A stretch of DNA of 64,000 bases from Streptomyces luteolifulvus (lineage in GTDB: Bacteria; Actinomycetota; Actinomycetes; Streptomycetales; Streptomycetaceae). The stretch spans positions 84,816 through 148,815 of the forward strand of contig NZ_VZRB01000008.1 of the NCBI RefSeq assembly GCF_008806595.1, given 5' to 3'. Position 1 is the stretch's first letter. The number at the start of each line of letters is the position of its first letter. The translations under genes were made by a program, and so were the position numbers. The notes under the pieces were generated by a model. It ran no database searches. It had not been told where the DNA came from and worked only from the letters and a program-made list of their open reading frames with translations. This document shows positions 20,722-29,047 of this stretch, in pieces.

Positions 20722-20752
20722 GGCTTGGTCAGATTCGTATGATCAAGCCCTA
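20719..20752. terminator. Hairpin containing both convergent stop codons
   Basis: TAGGGCTTGGTC, a ten-base loop, then GATCAAGCCCTA form a 12-bp stem with one G-U pair. The first TAG is the stop of the GNAT gene, the last CTA is the stop (TAG) of the amidase on the other strand. It probably ends both transcripts. No T-run is seen on either side. Confidence 0.6.
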
Positions 20753-22111
20753 CCGCTCGGCGCCGGCCTCTTCCAGCGGCGCGATGCGCCGCCATGGATG
20801 GGCCTTCTCCAACTGTTCCGCCAGCGCCAGCAGTTCCGCCTCCGAGCCCGGGCGGCCCACCAGTTGTACGGCGCAGGGGGCGCCGGACGGCAGGGTGCCG
20901 AAGGGGACCGACATCGCGGGCCAGCCGGTGAGGTTCCACGGCGGGGTCAGGGGCGAGTAGGTCGTGTTGGCCATGAGGTTGCGCAGCCAGCCCCGCTCGT
21001 GCCAGTCCCCGGCCTTGGGGGAGCGGCGGGCCAGTGCCGGCATCAGCAGGACGTCGTACTCGTCGAAGAACGGCTCCAGGCGGCGGCGCAGTTGCTCCCG
21101 GCCCTTGCCGGTGCGTACGGCGGCCACGAAGCGGCGGCCCACGGCCGCATGGACGCGGGTGCGCCGCACCAGCAGCCGCGGGTCGAGGGTCTGTGCGTCG
21201 ACGGAGGTTCCCGCGGTCCAGTGGGCGAGTGAGGTGAGACTCAGCGACGGCGGGTAGGGCGGGTCGGCGCGCCGTACCTGGTGGCCCGCCTTCGTCAGGA
21301 GCGCGGCCGCGTCACGGACGGCCGTCGTGTACGGCTTGGTGACGACGACACCGGTGAGCGGGCTGCGCAGGGACACGGCGACCCTGCGGGTGGCGGCTTG
21401 CCCGGGTCGTACGAACTCCGTGTCCGCGAGGACCGAGAGCATCAGGCGCGCGTCCTCGACCGTCGTCGCGAGGGGGCCGTTCTCGGACATGCCGAACCAG
21501 TCGCCGTCGCTGATGCCGGCCGGGACCACTCCCGTGCCCGGCTTGATGGTGACCAGACCGCAGTTGGCCGCGGGAATACGGAGGGAGCCCATGCCGTCGT
21601 TGCCGAGGGCGATCGGCACCAGGCCGGCGGCGACCGCGGCCGCGCTGCCGCCCGAGGAGCCGCCCGCCGTGCGCGAGGTGTCCCACGGGTTGCGGGCCGT
21701 GCCGTGGACGCCGTCCGTGGTGCCGAAGACACACAGCTCCGGCACATTGGTCAGGCCCACGACCACCGCGCCCGCCGCCCGCAGCCGGGCCACCGTGACA
21801 TGGTCCTCGGCGGCGGGCGTGTCCGGGGTCGCCGCGGAGCCGATGCGGGTGGACTCGCCGCGTACGGCGAGGTTGTCCTTGACGGCCACCGGCACACCGG
21901 CGAGCGGCAGTTCGGACAGGTCGCCCCGCGCGCCCACCTCGTCGGCCTCGGCGAGCGCGGTTTCGGCCCGGACGGTACGGAAGGCACCGACGCGGCCGTC
22001 GAGCCGCTCGATCCGGTCGAGGTGCTCGGCCACCACCTCGCGCGGTGTGGCCCGTTTCTCGCGTACAGCGGCGGCGATCTCGGCGGCGGTGCGGCCGACC
22101 CATGTGGTCAC
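20750..22111 (-). CDS. Amidase signature family enzyme
   Basis: A 453-residue amide hydrolase with the Ser-Ser-Lys triad of the amidase signature family: Lys78 in VAVKDN, Ser153/154 in TAGGSSGGS and Ser177 in GNDGMGSLRIPA. No GatB or GatC gene is near, and the C-terminal half differs from GatA, so this is a stand-alone amidase acting on small amides or carbamoyl compounds. The GTG start at 22111 has GAGGAG eight bases upstream. Convergent with the GNAT gene. Confidence 0.9.
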   Translation of the reverse strand: MTTWVGRTAAEIAAAVREKRATPREVVAEHLDRIERLDGRVGAFRTVRAETALAEADEVGARGDLSELPLAGVPVAVKDNLAVRGESTRIGSAATPDTPAAEDHVTVARLRAAGAVVVGLTNVPELCVFGTTDGVHGTARNPWDTSRTAGGSSGGSAAAVAAGLVPIALGNDGMGSLRIPAANCGLVTIKPGTGVVPAGISDGDWFGMSENGPLATTVEDARLMLSVLADTEFVRPGQAATRRVAVSLRSPLTGVVVTKPYTTAVRDAAALLTKAGHQVRRADPPYPPSLSLTSLAHWTAGTSVDAQTLDPRLLVRRTRVHAAVGRRFVAAVRTGKGREQLRRRLEPFFDEYDVLLMPALARRSPKAGDWHERGWLRNLMANTTYSPLTPPWNLTGWPAMSVPFGTLPSGAPCAVQLVGRPGSEAELLALAEQLEKAHPWRRIAPLEEAGAER

Positions 22112-22233
22112 GGCGGCTCCTCGGGTGTGCGGTCTCACGGGCGTACCGGCGAGTACGTCGGGAGAACTGTGCCCGGAGCAGGGGCTCCGCGTCGAGAGTG
22201 CGCGCCCCGGGACATTCGGGGTTCGGCCGGGAC

Positions 22234-23280
22234 TCAGCGCAGGTGCCGGTCGAAGAACGCCATCGTGACGTCCATCGAGCGCCGCCACTGCGGACCGAAG
22301 GTGTGCCCCTCGCCGGGGTAGGTCACCAGCCGGACGTCCTTGCCCGCTGCCTTGAATGCGGCCGTGGTCTGCTTCGACCAGGTGAGGGGGCAGGTGTCGT
22401 CCGCGGTGCCGTGGTGGATCAGCAGCGGCTCGGTCACCCGGTCGACATGGGTGAGGGGCGAGACCTCCCGCCAGAAGGCCGGGTTCTCCTCGGGTGTGCC
22501 GTGCTCGGCCTCTATCTCGGCGACGACCGGGTCCCCGTTGCGGCGCTGGAAGTGATCGATGTTCTCGGCCGGCCGCGAGCTGACCGGTGCGTAGACCACA
22601 GCCGCGTCGACCAGACCGGGCGCCACGACCAGTGTGTTGTACACGACGCCACCGCCCATCGACCGGCCGAGCAGTCCGATCCGGTCGCCGTCGATCTCCG
22701 GGCGGCCGGAGGAGCGCAGCGCCATGACCGCGCCGATGACGTCCTCGGTGTAGCCGAGCCGGAGGTTGACGTCGTTGTCCGGATCGTCGTCCGAGCGCGC
22801 GTGGTTGCGGTAGTCGGTGTGCAGGACCACGTAGCCCTTGCGGGCCAGGAGGTCCTGTTCCCGTGGCATGCCGCGGCCGGTGGTGTACACGGCCGGATCG
22901 ATGTAGCCGTGCGCCAGCACCAGCGCCGGGAACGGCCCCTTGCCCGTGGGGATGTTCATGAGGCCCGAGATCGTCAGCCCGTTCGCCCGGTACGTCACCG
23001 CGTAGCTGGTGTACGCGGCGGTGCGGGCCAGCACGGTGCGAACGCGCAGGTCCGAACCCTGATGCCGGCGCTGTATCAGGCCGGGGATCGACACGGGGTC
23101 GGCCGGGGACCGGGTCGGCGTGGGCGCGGCGGTGGTGCGGGGCGGTGTGGTGGTGGCTCTGGTGGCGGTCGGTGTGGCATCGGGCGCAGCTTCGTCGGTG
23201 CCCCCGGTGCAGCCGATCGCGACGACCAGGGACAGTCCGGCGGCGGCACAGGCCGCTCCCCGTGGCCGCATACCGACCAT
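22234..23280 (-). CDS. Secreted alpha/beta hydrolase (S9 prolyl-oligopeptidase-like lipoprotein)
   Basis: A 348-residue hydrolase with a lipoprotein-type signal (VVAIGC near residue 24) and a Thr/Pro-rich linker. The catalytic serine is in GLLGRSMGGG, the acid near HHGTADDTCP, and the histidine in PGEGHTFG at the C-terminus. Such proteins hydrolyse peptides or esters outside the cell. Its ATG overlaps the stop of the lacI-type gene (TAATG), so the two are translationally coupled; a second ATG lies nine bases downstream. Whether it takes part in glycan use is unknown. Confidence 0.85.
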   Translation of the reverse strand: MVGMRPRGAACAAAGLSLVVAIGCTGGTDEAAPDATPTATRATTTPPRTTAAPTPTRSPADPVSIPGLIQRRHQGSDLRVRTVLARTAAYTSYAVTYRANGLTISGLMNIPTGKGPFPALVLAHGYIDPAVYTTGRGMPREQDLLARKGYVVLHTDYRNHARSDDDPDNDVNLRLGYTEDVIGAVMALRSSGRPEIDGDRIGLLGRSMGGGVVYNTLVVAPGLVDAAVVYAPVSSRPAENIDHFQRRNGDPVVAEIEAEHGTPEENPAFWREVSPLTHVDRVTEPLLIHHGTADDTCPLTWSKQTTAAFKAAGKDVRLVTYPGEGHTFGPQWRRSMDVTMAFFDRHLR

Positions 23281-24377
23281 TATCGCTCGCTTGTGGCCAC
23301 CCCCGGTGTCTCGCTCGGCGCCGTCCCCCGTCCCTCGCTTCTCGCCACCCCCGTACTGGCCCGCCCGATCAACCGCGGCACGGGAACCCGTACCGTCCGC
23401 GCCGGGCCTGCGTCCAGCAGCGCGGTCAGTTCGGCCGCCGCCGTGCGGCCGAACTCCACACTGTCCCGGGACAGCGCGGACAGCCATGGTGTGACCATGC
23501 GGCACAGGGCCGAGTCCTCCCAGGCCACCACCGACACGTCCGCCGGTACCGAGAAGCCGAGTTCGCCCGCCGCGGCGACTCCGGCGACGGCCATCACGTC
23601 GTTGTCGTAGATCAGGGCCGTCGGGGGAGCGGGTTGCTCAAGGACCCGGCGGGTCACGGCCGCGCCCGCCGTGTCCGAGTAGTCCGTGGTCACCGACTGC
23701 ACCTCGGTCAGGCCCAGCCGCCCGGCCTCGGTGCGCAGGGTCCGGATCCTGCGCTCGGTGTGCGCGAGCCCCGGCAGTCCCGCGATGTGCACGATCCGCC
23801 GGTGGCCGAGCGCGTACAGCTCGTCCACGACCGAGGCCATCGCCCCCGCATCGTCCGCCCACACCGTCGACAGCCCCGGGTGGCGTTCGTCCGGCGTGCC
23901 GCCGATCACCACGGCGGGCAGCCCGAGTTCGTCGAGCAGGCCGGGCCGCGGGTCGTCGGTGCGCGGGTCGACCACCAGCACACCGTCCACCCGGTGCTCG
24001 GCCCACCACCGCCGGTACACCGCGCACTCGTCGTCGATGTCCTCCACCACCTGGAACAGCAGCCCGAGATGACGCTCCGCCAGTACCTCCTGGATGCCCG
24101 ACACGAGCTGGAGGAAGAAGGAGTCCACGCCCAGTGTGTCCGCGGGACGGGCGAGGACGAGGCCGACCGTCGCCGCGCCCTCCCCGGACAGTGCCCGCGC
24201 CGCCGTACTGGGCCGCCAGCCCAGCTGCTCGGCGATCCGCCGCACCCGGTCCCGGGTGACCTCGGAGACCCCGGGACGGCCGTTGAGCGCGAAGGAGACT
24301 GCGCTCTCGGAGACCCCGGCGCGCCGCGCGATGTCTTTCATCGTCGGCCGGCGCGCCGGTGACCGTTTCGCAGGCAT
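23280..24377 (-). CDS. LacI-family transcriptional regulator
   Basis: A 365-residue repressor. The N-terminal helix-turn-helix is TMKDIARRAGVSESAVSFAL with the hinge RPSTAARALSG, then a periplasmic-binding-protein-like sensor domain (GLVLARPADTLGVDSFF onwards). It is divergent from an ABC sugar importer and glycosidase genes, and should bind the inverted repeats between them until a sugar from the pathway releases it. The ATG at 24377 has GGGAAG upstream; a longer frame starting at 24425 would cover part of the operator. Confidence 0.92.
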   Translation of the reverse strand: MPAKRSPARRPTMKDIARRAGVSESAVSFALNGRPGVSEVTRDRVRRIAEQLGWRPSTAARALSGEGAATVGLVLARPADTLGVDSFFLQLVSGIQEVLAERHLGLLFQVVEDIDDECAVYRRWWAEHRVDGVLVVDPRTDDPRPGLLDELGLPAVVIGGTPDERHPGLSTVWADDAGAMASVVDELYALGHRRIVHIAGLPGLAHTERRIRTLRTEAGRLGLTEVQSVTTDYSDTAGAAVTRRVLEQPAPPTALIYDNDVMAVAGVAAAGELGFSVPADVSVVAWEDSALCRMVTPWLSALSRDSVEFGRTAAAELTALLDAGPARTVRVPVPRLIGRASTGVARSEGRGTAPSETPGVATSER

Positions 24378-24406
24378 GGTGCTTCCCGCTTTCTCGCCGA
24401 TGGCAG

Positions 24407-24463
24407 CTAATGCGCTTGAGTGCAAGTACCCTAGAGCGCATTAGTGAAAACTGGCAAGTTTTC
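24407..24463. promoter_or_regulatory. Candidate LacI operators between regulator and sugar operon
   Basis: CTAATGCGCT (24407-24416) and AGCGCATTAG (24435-24444) form a perfect 10-bp inverted repeat with an 18-base spacer. Just downstream, GAAAACT-ggca-AGTTTTC (24446-24463) is a second palindrome. Both lie in the 220-base divergent region, well placed to control both directions. LacI-type proteins bind palindromes, but the exact half-sites here are inferred. Confidence 0.6.
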
Positions 24464-24598
24464 GCCCATGCTGCTCTGACCTGCACTGATGAGGAGTGAA
24501 TTTCTTTAGCTGCGGTCAATGTATTGACTTCCCCGGAAGGCCGCGGGCATGGTCCATGGCGTCCCCGCCGCCGACGCCGCCAAGGGAGCCGTGTCACC

Positions 24599-25891
24599 GT
24601 GCCCATATCCCGCAGAGCAACCGCCGCAGCCGCCGTAGCCGCCCTCGTCCTGCCGCTCGGTGCCTGCGGCTCGTCCGACGACGGCGGTGGCTCCACGGAC
24701 GCCTCCGGCAAGGTCGAGGGCGACGTCACCTTCCAGACCTGGAACCTGAGGGCCAACTTCAAGCCGTACTTCGAGGGGGTGATCGCCGAGTTCGAGAAGC
24801 AGTACCCGGGGACCCGGGTGAAATGGATCGACCAGCCCGCCGAGGGCTACGCCGACAAGATCAGCGCCGACGCGGCCGGCGGCACGCTGCCCGACGTCGT
24901 CAACGTCTCCCCGGACCTCGTCGCCCCGCTCGCCCAGGCCGGACTCGCCCTGGACCTCGACAAGGCCGCTGTGAAGTACCGGAAGGAGTACCTGGAGGGC
25001 GCCTGGGCCGGCCATCGCATTCCGGGCATGACCGGGACGTACGCCTTCCCCTGGTACCTCAACACCGGCCCGCTGTTCTACAACAAGTCGCTGTTCGAGG
25101 AGGCCGGACTCGACCCCGACCAGCCGCCGAGGACGTACGACGAACTCTTCGCGGACGCCCTCCGGATGGCGAAGGAGAGCGACGGCGAGGTCGCCACCCT
25201 CGCCAATGTGCCCACCATCGAGGACTTCGGCCGCTACGGCGTCCCCTTGATGAACAAGGAGGGCACCGCCTTCACCTTCAACGACCCCAAGGGGGTCGAA
25301 CTCCTCACCAAGTACAAGGAGTTGTACGACGCCAAGGCGCTCGACCCGCAGGCGCTCACCGCCACCCCGGAGTCCTCCGGAAAGAAGTTCCTCACCGAGG
25401 CCGTCGCCATGAACCCCGGCAGCGCCCTCGACCTCGGCAACTTCAAGAAGCAGGCGCCGAACCTGTACAGGGACATCGGGATCACGGACCAGATCACCAG
25501 TACCGGGCACGTCAACATGTATGTGATGGGGGTGATGGTCAACGCGCGGACGAAGCGGACCCCCGCCGCGGTCGCGTTCGCCCACTACGTCACCGACGCC
25601 GAGCGCCAGATGTCGTTCGCGAAGCAGGTCGCGATCTTCCCGAGCACGGCGGGCTCGCTCGACGACCCGTACTTCACCGAGCAGGACGGGACCGACGAGA
25701 CGCGGGTGCGGGTGGCCGCCGCCAAGTCGCTGAAGAACGCGGTCAATTACACGCCCGTCCTGTTCAGCGAGCAGATGAAGACCGAACTGCGCAACGAGGT
25801 CGCCAAGGCACTGCAGGGCAAGGAGAGCCCCCAGGAAGCTCTTGACAACGCTGTCAGGGCCTGTGACCGGCTCCTGGCGCAGCAGGGCTGA
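24599..25891 (+). CDS. Sugar ABC transporter substrate-binding lipoprotein
   Basis: A 430-residue family 1 (UgpB/MalE-like) solute-binding protein. Signal with RR at 5-6 and lipobox LGAC (residues 20-23), then a Gly/Ser linker. VTFQTWNLRANFKP opens the first lobe; the late YVMGVMVNARTK and AFAHYVTDAERQ are typical of oligosaccharide-binding members. The GTG at 24599 follows AAGGGAG. By context it binds glycan fragments released by the GH85 enzyme, perhaps Man-containing GlcNAc-ended oligosaccharides. No ATPase gene is in the operon, as usual in Streptomyces, where MsiK serves many importers. Confidence 0.9.
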   Translation: MPISRRATAAAAVAALVLPLGACGSSDDGGGSTDASGKVEGDVTFQTWNLRANFKPYFEGVIAEFEKQYPGTRVKWIDQPAEGYADKISADAAGGTLPDVVNVSPDLVAPLAQAGLALDLDKAAVKYRKEYLEGAWAGHRIPGMTGTYAFPWYLNTGPLFYNKSLFEEAGLDPDQPPRTYDELFADALRMAKESDGEVATLANVPTIEDFGRYGVPLMNKEGTAFTFNDPKGVELLTKYKELYDAKALDPQALTATPESSGKKFLTEAVAMNPGSALDLGNFKKQAPNLYRDIGITDQITSTGHVNMYVMGVMVNARTKRTPAAVAFAHYVTDAERQMSFAKQVAIFPSTAGSLDDPYFTEQDGTDETRVRVAAAKSLKNAVNYTPVLFSEQMKTELRNEVAKALQGKESPQEALDNAVRACDRLLAQQG

Positions 25892-25896
25892 GCGCC

Positions 25897-26793
25897 ATGG
25901 CGAGTTCCACCGCCGTCTCCCGGGTGCGGCGCCAACTGCCCGCCAGCCCCTGGCTGCTCGCCGCGCCCGGGCTGCTGGTCACGGGTGCGTTCATCCTCTA
26001 CCCGTTCGTCTCCACCCTGGTCAACGCCTTCACCGACCGGCGCACCCTGATCCCGGGCCGCTTCGTGGGCCTCGCCAACTTCCGCGAGCTGCTGCACGAC
26101 GACATGTTCTGGACCGGACTGCGCAACAGCACGCTGTACGTCCTCGGAGTCGTCCCCGCGCTCGTCGTCCTGCCCCTGCTGCTCGCGCTGCTGGTGCAGA
26201 AGAACATCCCCGGCATCACCTTCTTCCGGTCCGCCTTCTACACCCCGGTCGTCGCCTCGATCGTCGTGGTCGGGCTGATCTGGGTGTGGCTGCTCGACGA
26301 ACGCGGCCTGATCAACTCCCTGCTGGAGACGATCGGCGTGGGCCGGGTCGGCTTCCTCAGCGACCAGTGGCTGCTGCTGATCAGCGCCATGGCCGTCACG
26401 GTGTGGAAGGGCCTCGGCTACTACATGATCATTTACCTGGCCGCGCTGGGCAATGTGCCGCGCGAGCTGCACGAGGCCGCGGCGGTGGACGGCGCGGGCG
26501 CGGTGCGCCGCTTCCGCACCGTCACCGTGCCCGCCGTCCGCTCCACCATGGTCCTGGTCGGGGCGCTCTCCTCGGTCGCCGCGTTCAAGGTGTTCTCCGA
26601 GGTGTACCTGATGGCCGGCCCGAGCGGCGGCCCGGCGGGTGAGGACACCACCCTCGTGATGCTCGTCCAGCGTACCGGCACCGGCCTGACCGGCCGCGTC
26701 GGCTACGCCTCCGCCCTCTCCGTCGTCGTCTTCGTCGTCACCGTCGTCCTGATGCTGCTTGTGCTGCGCGCCGACCGGAGGGAGCGGACATGA
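25897..26793 (+). CDS. Sugar ABC transporter permease (MalF/UgpA type)
   Basis: A 298-residue permease with about six membrane segments. The EAA coupling loop is EAAAVDGAGAVRRFRTVTVP (near residue 190). It starts five bases after the binding-protein stop and overlaps the next permease gene by four bases. Together the two permeases form the channel for the imported sugar. Confidence 0.92.
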   Translation: MASSTAVSRVRRQLPASPWLLAAPGLLVTGAFILYPFVSTLVNAFTDRRTLIPGRFVGLANFRELLHDDMFWTGLRNSTLYVLGVVPALVVLPLLLALLVQKNIPGITFFRSAFYTPVVASIVVVGLIWVWLLDERGLINSLLETIGVGRVGFLSDQWLLLISAMAVTVWKGLGYYMIIYLAALGNVPRELHEAAAVDGAGAVRRFRTVTVPAVRSTMVLVGALSSVAAFKVFSEVYLMAGPSGGPAGEDTTLVMLVQRTGTGLTGRVGYASALSVVVFVVTVVLMLLVLRADRRERT

Positions 26794-27695
26794 GCGTCAT
26801 CGACAAGGTACGGCCCGCCCCGGCACCGGCCGTCGCCAGGGAACCCCGCGTCACCGACGAGCACGGCCGCCCCATCCGGGTCGGCGAACTCGCCCTGCGC
26901 TATGTGCTGTTGCTGGCCGTGCTCGCCCTGACCGTCGGCCCGTTCCTGTGGCAGCTGTCCACCTCGCTCAAGGGCCCGACGGAGGACATCTTCAGCTCCC
27001 CGCCGAAGTTCCTGCCCGGCCGGCCGACCCTGCACAACTACGAGCGGGTCGCCGACACCATTCCGGTCTGGGACTACGCCCTCAACTCGCTGAAGGTCGC
27101 CACCGCCAACGTCGTGACGAACTGCGTCGGTTCGGCCCTCGCCGGGTACGCTCTGGCCCGGCTGCGCTACCGGGGCCGCGGGGTCGCCACGCTCGTGTTC
27201 GTCCTGGCGATGCTCGTGCCGGTCGAGGGCATCATCATCGCCCAGTTCACGACCATGCGGGAGCTCGGCCTCAACAACACCCTGATCGGCGTCGTCCTGC
27301 CCGGATGCATCGGCGCCATGAACGTCCTGCTGATGCGCAACGCCTTCCTCAACCTGCCCTACGAGATCGAGGAGGCGGCCTACGTCGACGGCGCCGACGT
27401 CTGGCAGCGGTTCCTGCGGATCGCGCTGCCGTCGGTGAAGGGCACCCTCGCCGTCGTCGCGATCTTCGCCTTCATGGGCGCCTGGGACGACTTCCTGTGG
27501 CCGCTCATCGTGCTGAGCGACCCCTCCAAGTTCACCCTCACCATCGGCCTCAACTACCTGCACGGCACCTTCGCGGGCGACGAACGGCTCGTCGCCGCGG
27601 GCACCGTCATCGCCGTGACCCCGCTCATCGCCCTGTTCGCCTGTCTCCAGCGGTATTTCTTCCGCGGGGCGGGCGAGGGGGCCGTGAAGGGCTGA
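26790..27695 (+). CDS. Sugar ABC transporter permease (MalG/UgpE type)
   Basis: A 301-residue second permease with about six membrane segments and the coupling loop EEAAYVDGADVWQRFLRIAL (near residue 190). The ATG overlaps the stop of the first permease (ATGA). It is followed after 32 bases by the cytoplasmic glycosidase gene, so import and intracellular cleavage are made together. Confidence 0.92.
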   Translation: MSVIDKVRPAPAPAVAREPRVTDEHGRPIRVGELALRYVLLLAVLALTVGPFLWQLSTSLKGPTEDIFSSPPKFLPGRPTLHNYERVADTIPVWDYALNSLKVATANVVTNCVGSALAGYALARLRYRGRGVATLVFVLAMLVPVEGIIIAQFTTMRELGLNNTLIGVVLPGCIGAMNVLLMRNAFLNLPYEIEEAAYVDGADVWQRFLRIALPSVKGTLAVVAIFAFMGAWDDFLWPLIVLSDPSKFTLTIGLNYLHGTFAGDERLVAAGTVIAVTPLIALFACLQRYFFRGAGEGAVKG

Positions 27696-27727
27696 CGGAC
27701 ACGTCTCCTGAGCTCAAGGACAACCGC

Positions 27728-29047
27728 ATGCCTGCTGCCGTGCGCTTCGGCGTCAACTACACCCCGAGCGAAGGGTGGTTCCACCACTGGCTCGACTTCG
27801 ACCTGGACTCCGTACGGGCCGACCTCGACTCCGTCGCCGCGCTGGGCCTGGACCACATCCGGGTCTTCCCGCTGTGGCCGTACTTCCAGCCCAACCGCAC
27901 GCTGATCCGCCCGCGGGCCGTGGAGCAGCTGGTGCGGCTCGTCGACGCGGCCGCCGAACGCGGGCTCGACGTCAGCGTGGACGGCCTCCAGGGGCATCTG
28001 AGCAGCTTCGACTTCCTGCCGGCCTGGACCCGGACCTGGCACCGGCGCAACCTGTTCACCGACCCGGAGGTGCTCGACGGACAGGCCGCCTATCTGCGCA
28101 CACTCGCCGCGGCCCTCGCCGGCCGGCCCGGCTTCCTCGGCATGACCCTCGGCAACGAGGTCAACCAGTTCGCGGCCGGTCCGCATCCGGACCCCGACCG
28201 GGCGACGTCCGAGGAGATCGACGCCTGGCTCACCCGCATGCTGGCCGCCTGCGAGGAGGGCGCGCCCGGCAGACTGCATCTGCACGCCGAGTACGACGCG
28301 ACCTGGTACCAGGACGACCAGCCCTTCACCCCGGCGCAGGCCGCCCGGCAGGGTGCCGTCACCGCCGTGCACTCCTGGGTCTTCAACGGCACCGCCCAGC
28401 GGCACGGTCGCACCTCCGTGCCGGCCGGACACCATGCCGCGTACCTGATCGAGCTGAGCAAGGCCTGGGCCGACGAGCCCCACCGTCCCGTCTGGCTCCA
28501 GGAGGTCGGCGCACCCCAGCCCCTCGTCCCCGCGGAGCACGCCGCCGCCTTCGCCGCGGCGACCCTGGCGCATGTCCTGGACTGCACCGACGTGTGGGGC
28601 ATCACCTGGTGGTGCTCCCACGACGTGTCCCGCGACCTCGCCGACTTCCCCGAACTCGAATACGGGCTCGGTCTGTTGACCAACGACCGGCGGCCCAAGG
28701 ACATCGCGTACGAGCTGGCGCGCGCGGCCCGCGAGCACACCCGCGCACCCGCCGTCCGTACCACCGCCCTCGTCGTCCCCGCCGACCCCTCGGCCCGCTC
28801 CGCCTGCGGCCCCGGTGGGCGGGTCTTCGACGCCTGGTTCCGGCTGGTCGCCGACGGCGCCCGCCCGGCCACCGTCCTCGATGTGCACGCGGACGACAAG
28901 GAACACCTCGCCGCGCGCGGCATCACCGATGTCGTCACTCCCGACCAGGTACTTCCCCTCCCACAAGGACCACAAGGACCACAAGGACCACAAGGACCAC
29001 AGGGACCACAGGGACAAGATGGACCACAAGGAGGCACCCGCTCGTGA
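27728..29047 (+). CDS. GH5-like glycosidase, beta-mannosidase candidate, with collagen-like tail
   Basis: A 439-residue glycosidase without a signal peptide, so cytoplasmic. The TIM-barrel catalytic pair is Glu144 (LGNEVNQF) and Glu259 (VWLQEVGAP), as in clan GH-A family 5. GH5 subfamily 18 contains exo-beta-mannosidases that split Man-beta-1,4-GlcNAc, the N-glycan core, and the neighbours point to the same role. Subfamily placement is inferred. The last residues are seven PQG triplets plus one QDG, read from 9-base repeats. Its stop overlaps the next start (GTGA). ATG at 27728. Confidence 0.82.
   Translation: MPAAVRFGVNYTPSEGWFHHWLDFDLDSVRADLDSVAALGLDHIRVFPLWPYFQPNRTLIRPRAVEQLVRLVDAAAERGLDVSVDGLQGHLSSFDFLPAWTRTWHRRNLFTDPEVLDGQAAYLRTLAAALAGRPGFLGMTLGNEVNQFAAGPHPDPDRATSEEIDAWLTRMLAACEEGAPGRLHLHAEYDATWYQDDQPFTPAQAARQGAVTAVHSWVFNGTAQRHGRTSVPAGHHAAYLIELSKAWADEPHRPVWLQEVGAPQPLVPAEHAAAFAAATLAHVLDCTDVWGITWWCSHDVSRDLADFPELEYGLGLLTNDRRPKDIAYELARAAREHTRAPAVRTTALVVPADPSARSACGPGGRVFDAWFRLVADGARPATVLDVHADDKEHLAARGITDVVTPDQVLPLPQGPQGPQGPQGPQGPQGQDGPQGGTRS
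28961..29032 (+). repeat. 9-bp tandem repeat encoding Pro-Gln-Gly triplets
   Basis: Eight units of CCACAAGGA or a close variant: four perfect copies, two with AGGGA, one divergent (CAAGATGGA), then one perfect. It keeps frame and adds a collagen-like Gly-X-Y tail to the GH5-like protein just before the coupled GH85 start. The A-rich units stand out from the GC-rich surroundings. Confidence 0.95.

Noticed and set aside
26759..27727. Long plus-strand frame overlapping the second permease and fused to the GH5-like gene
   Set aside because: Upstream of 27728 it encodes arginine-rich shadow sequence of the permease; the ATG at 27728 starts the conserved glycosidase.
28961..29032. CRISPR-like or mobile repeat
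   Set aside because: The units are 9 bases, contiguous and in frame; they are an internal protein repeat.
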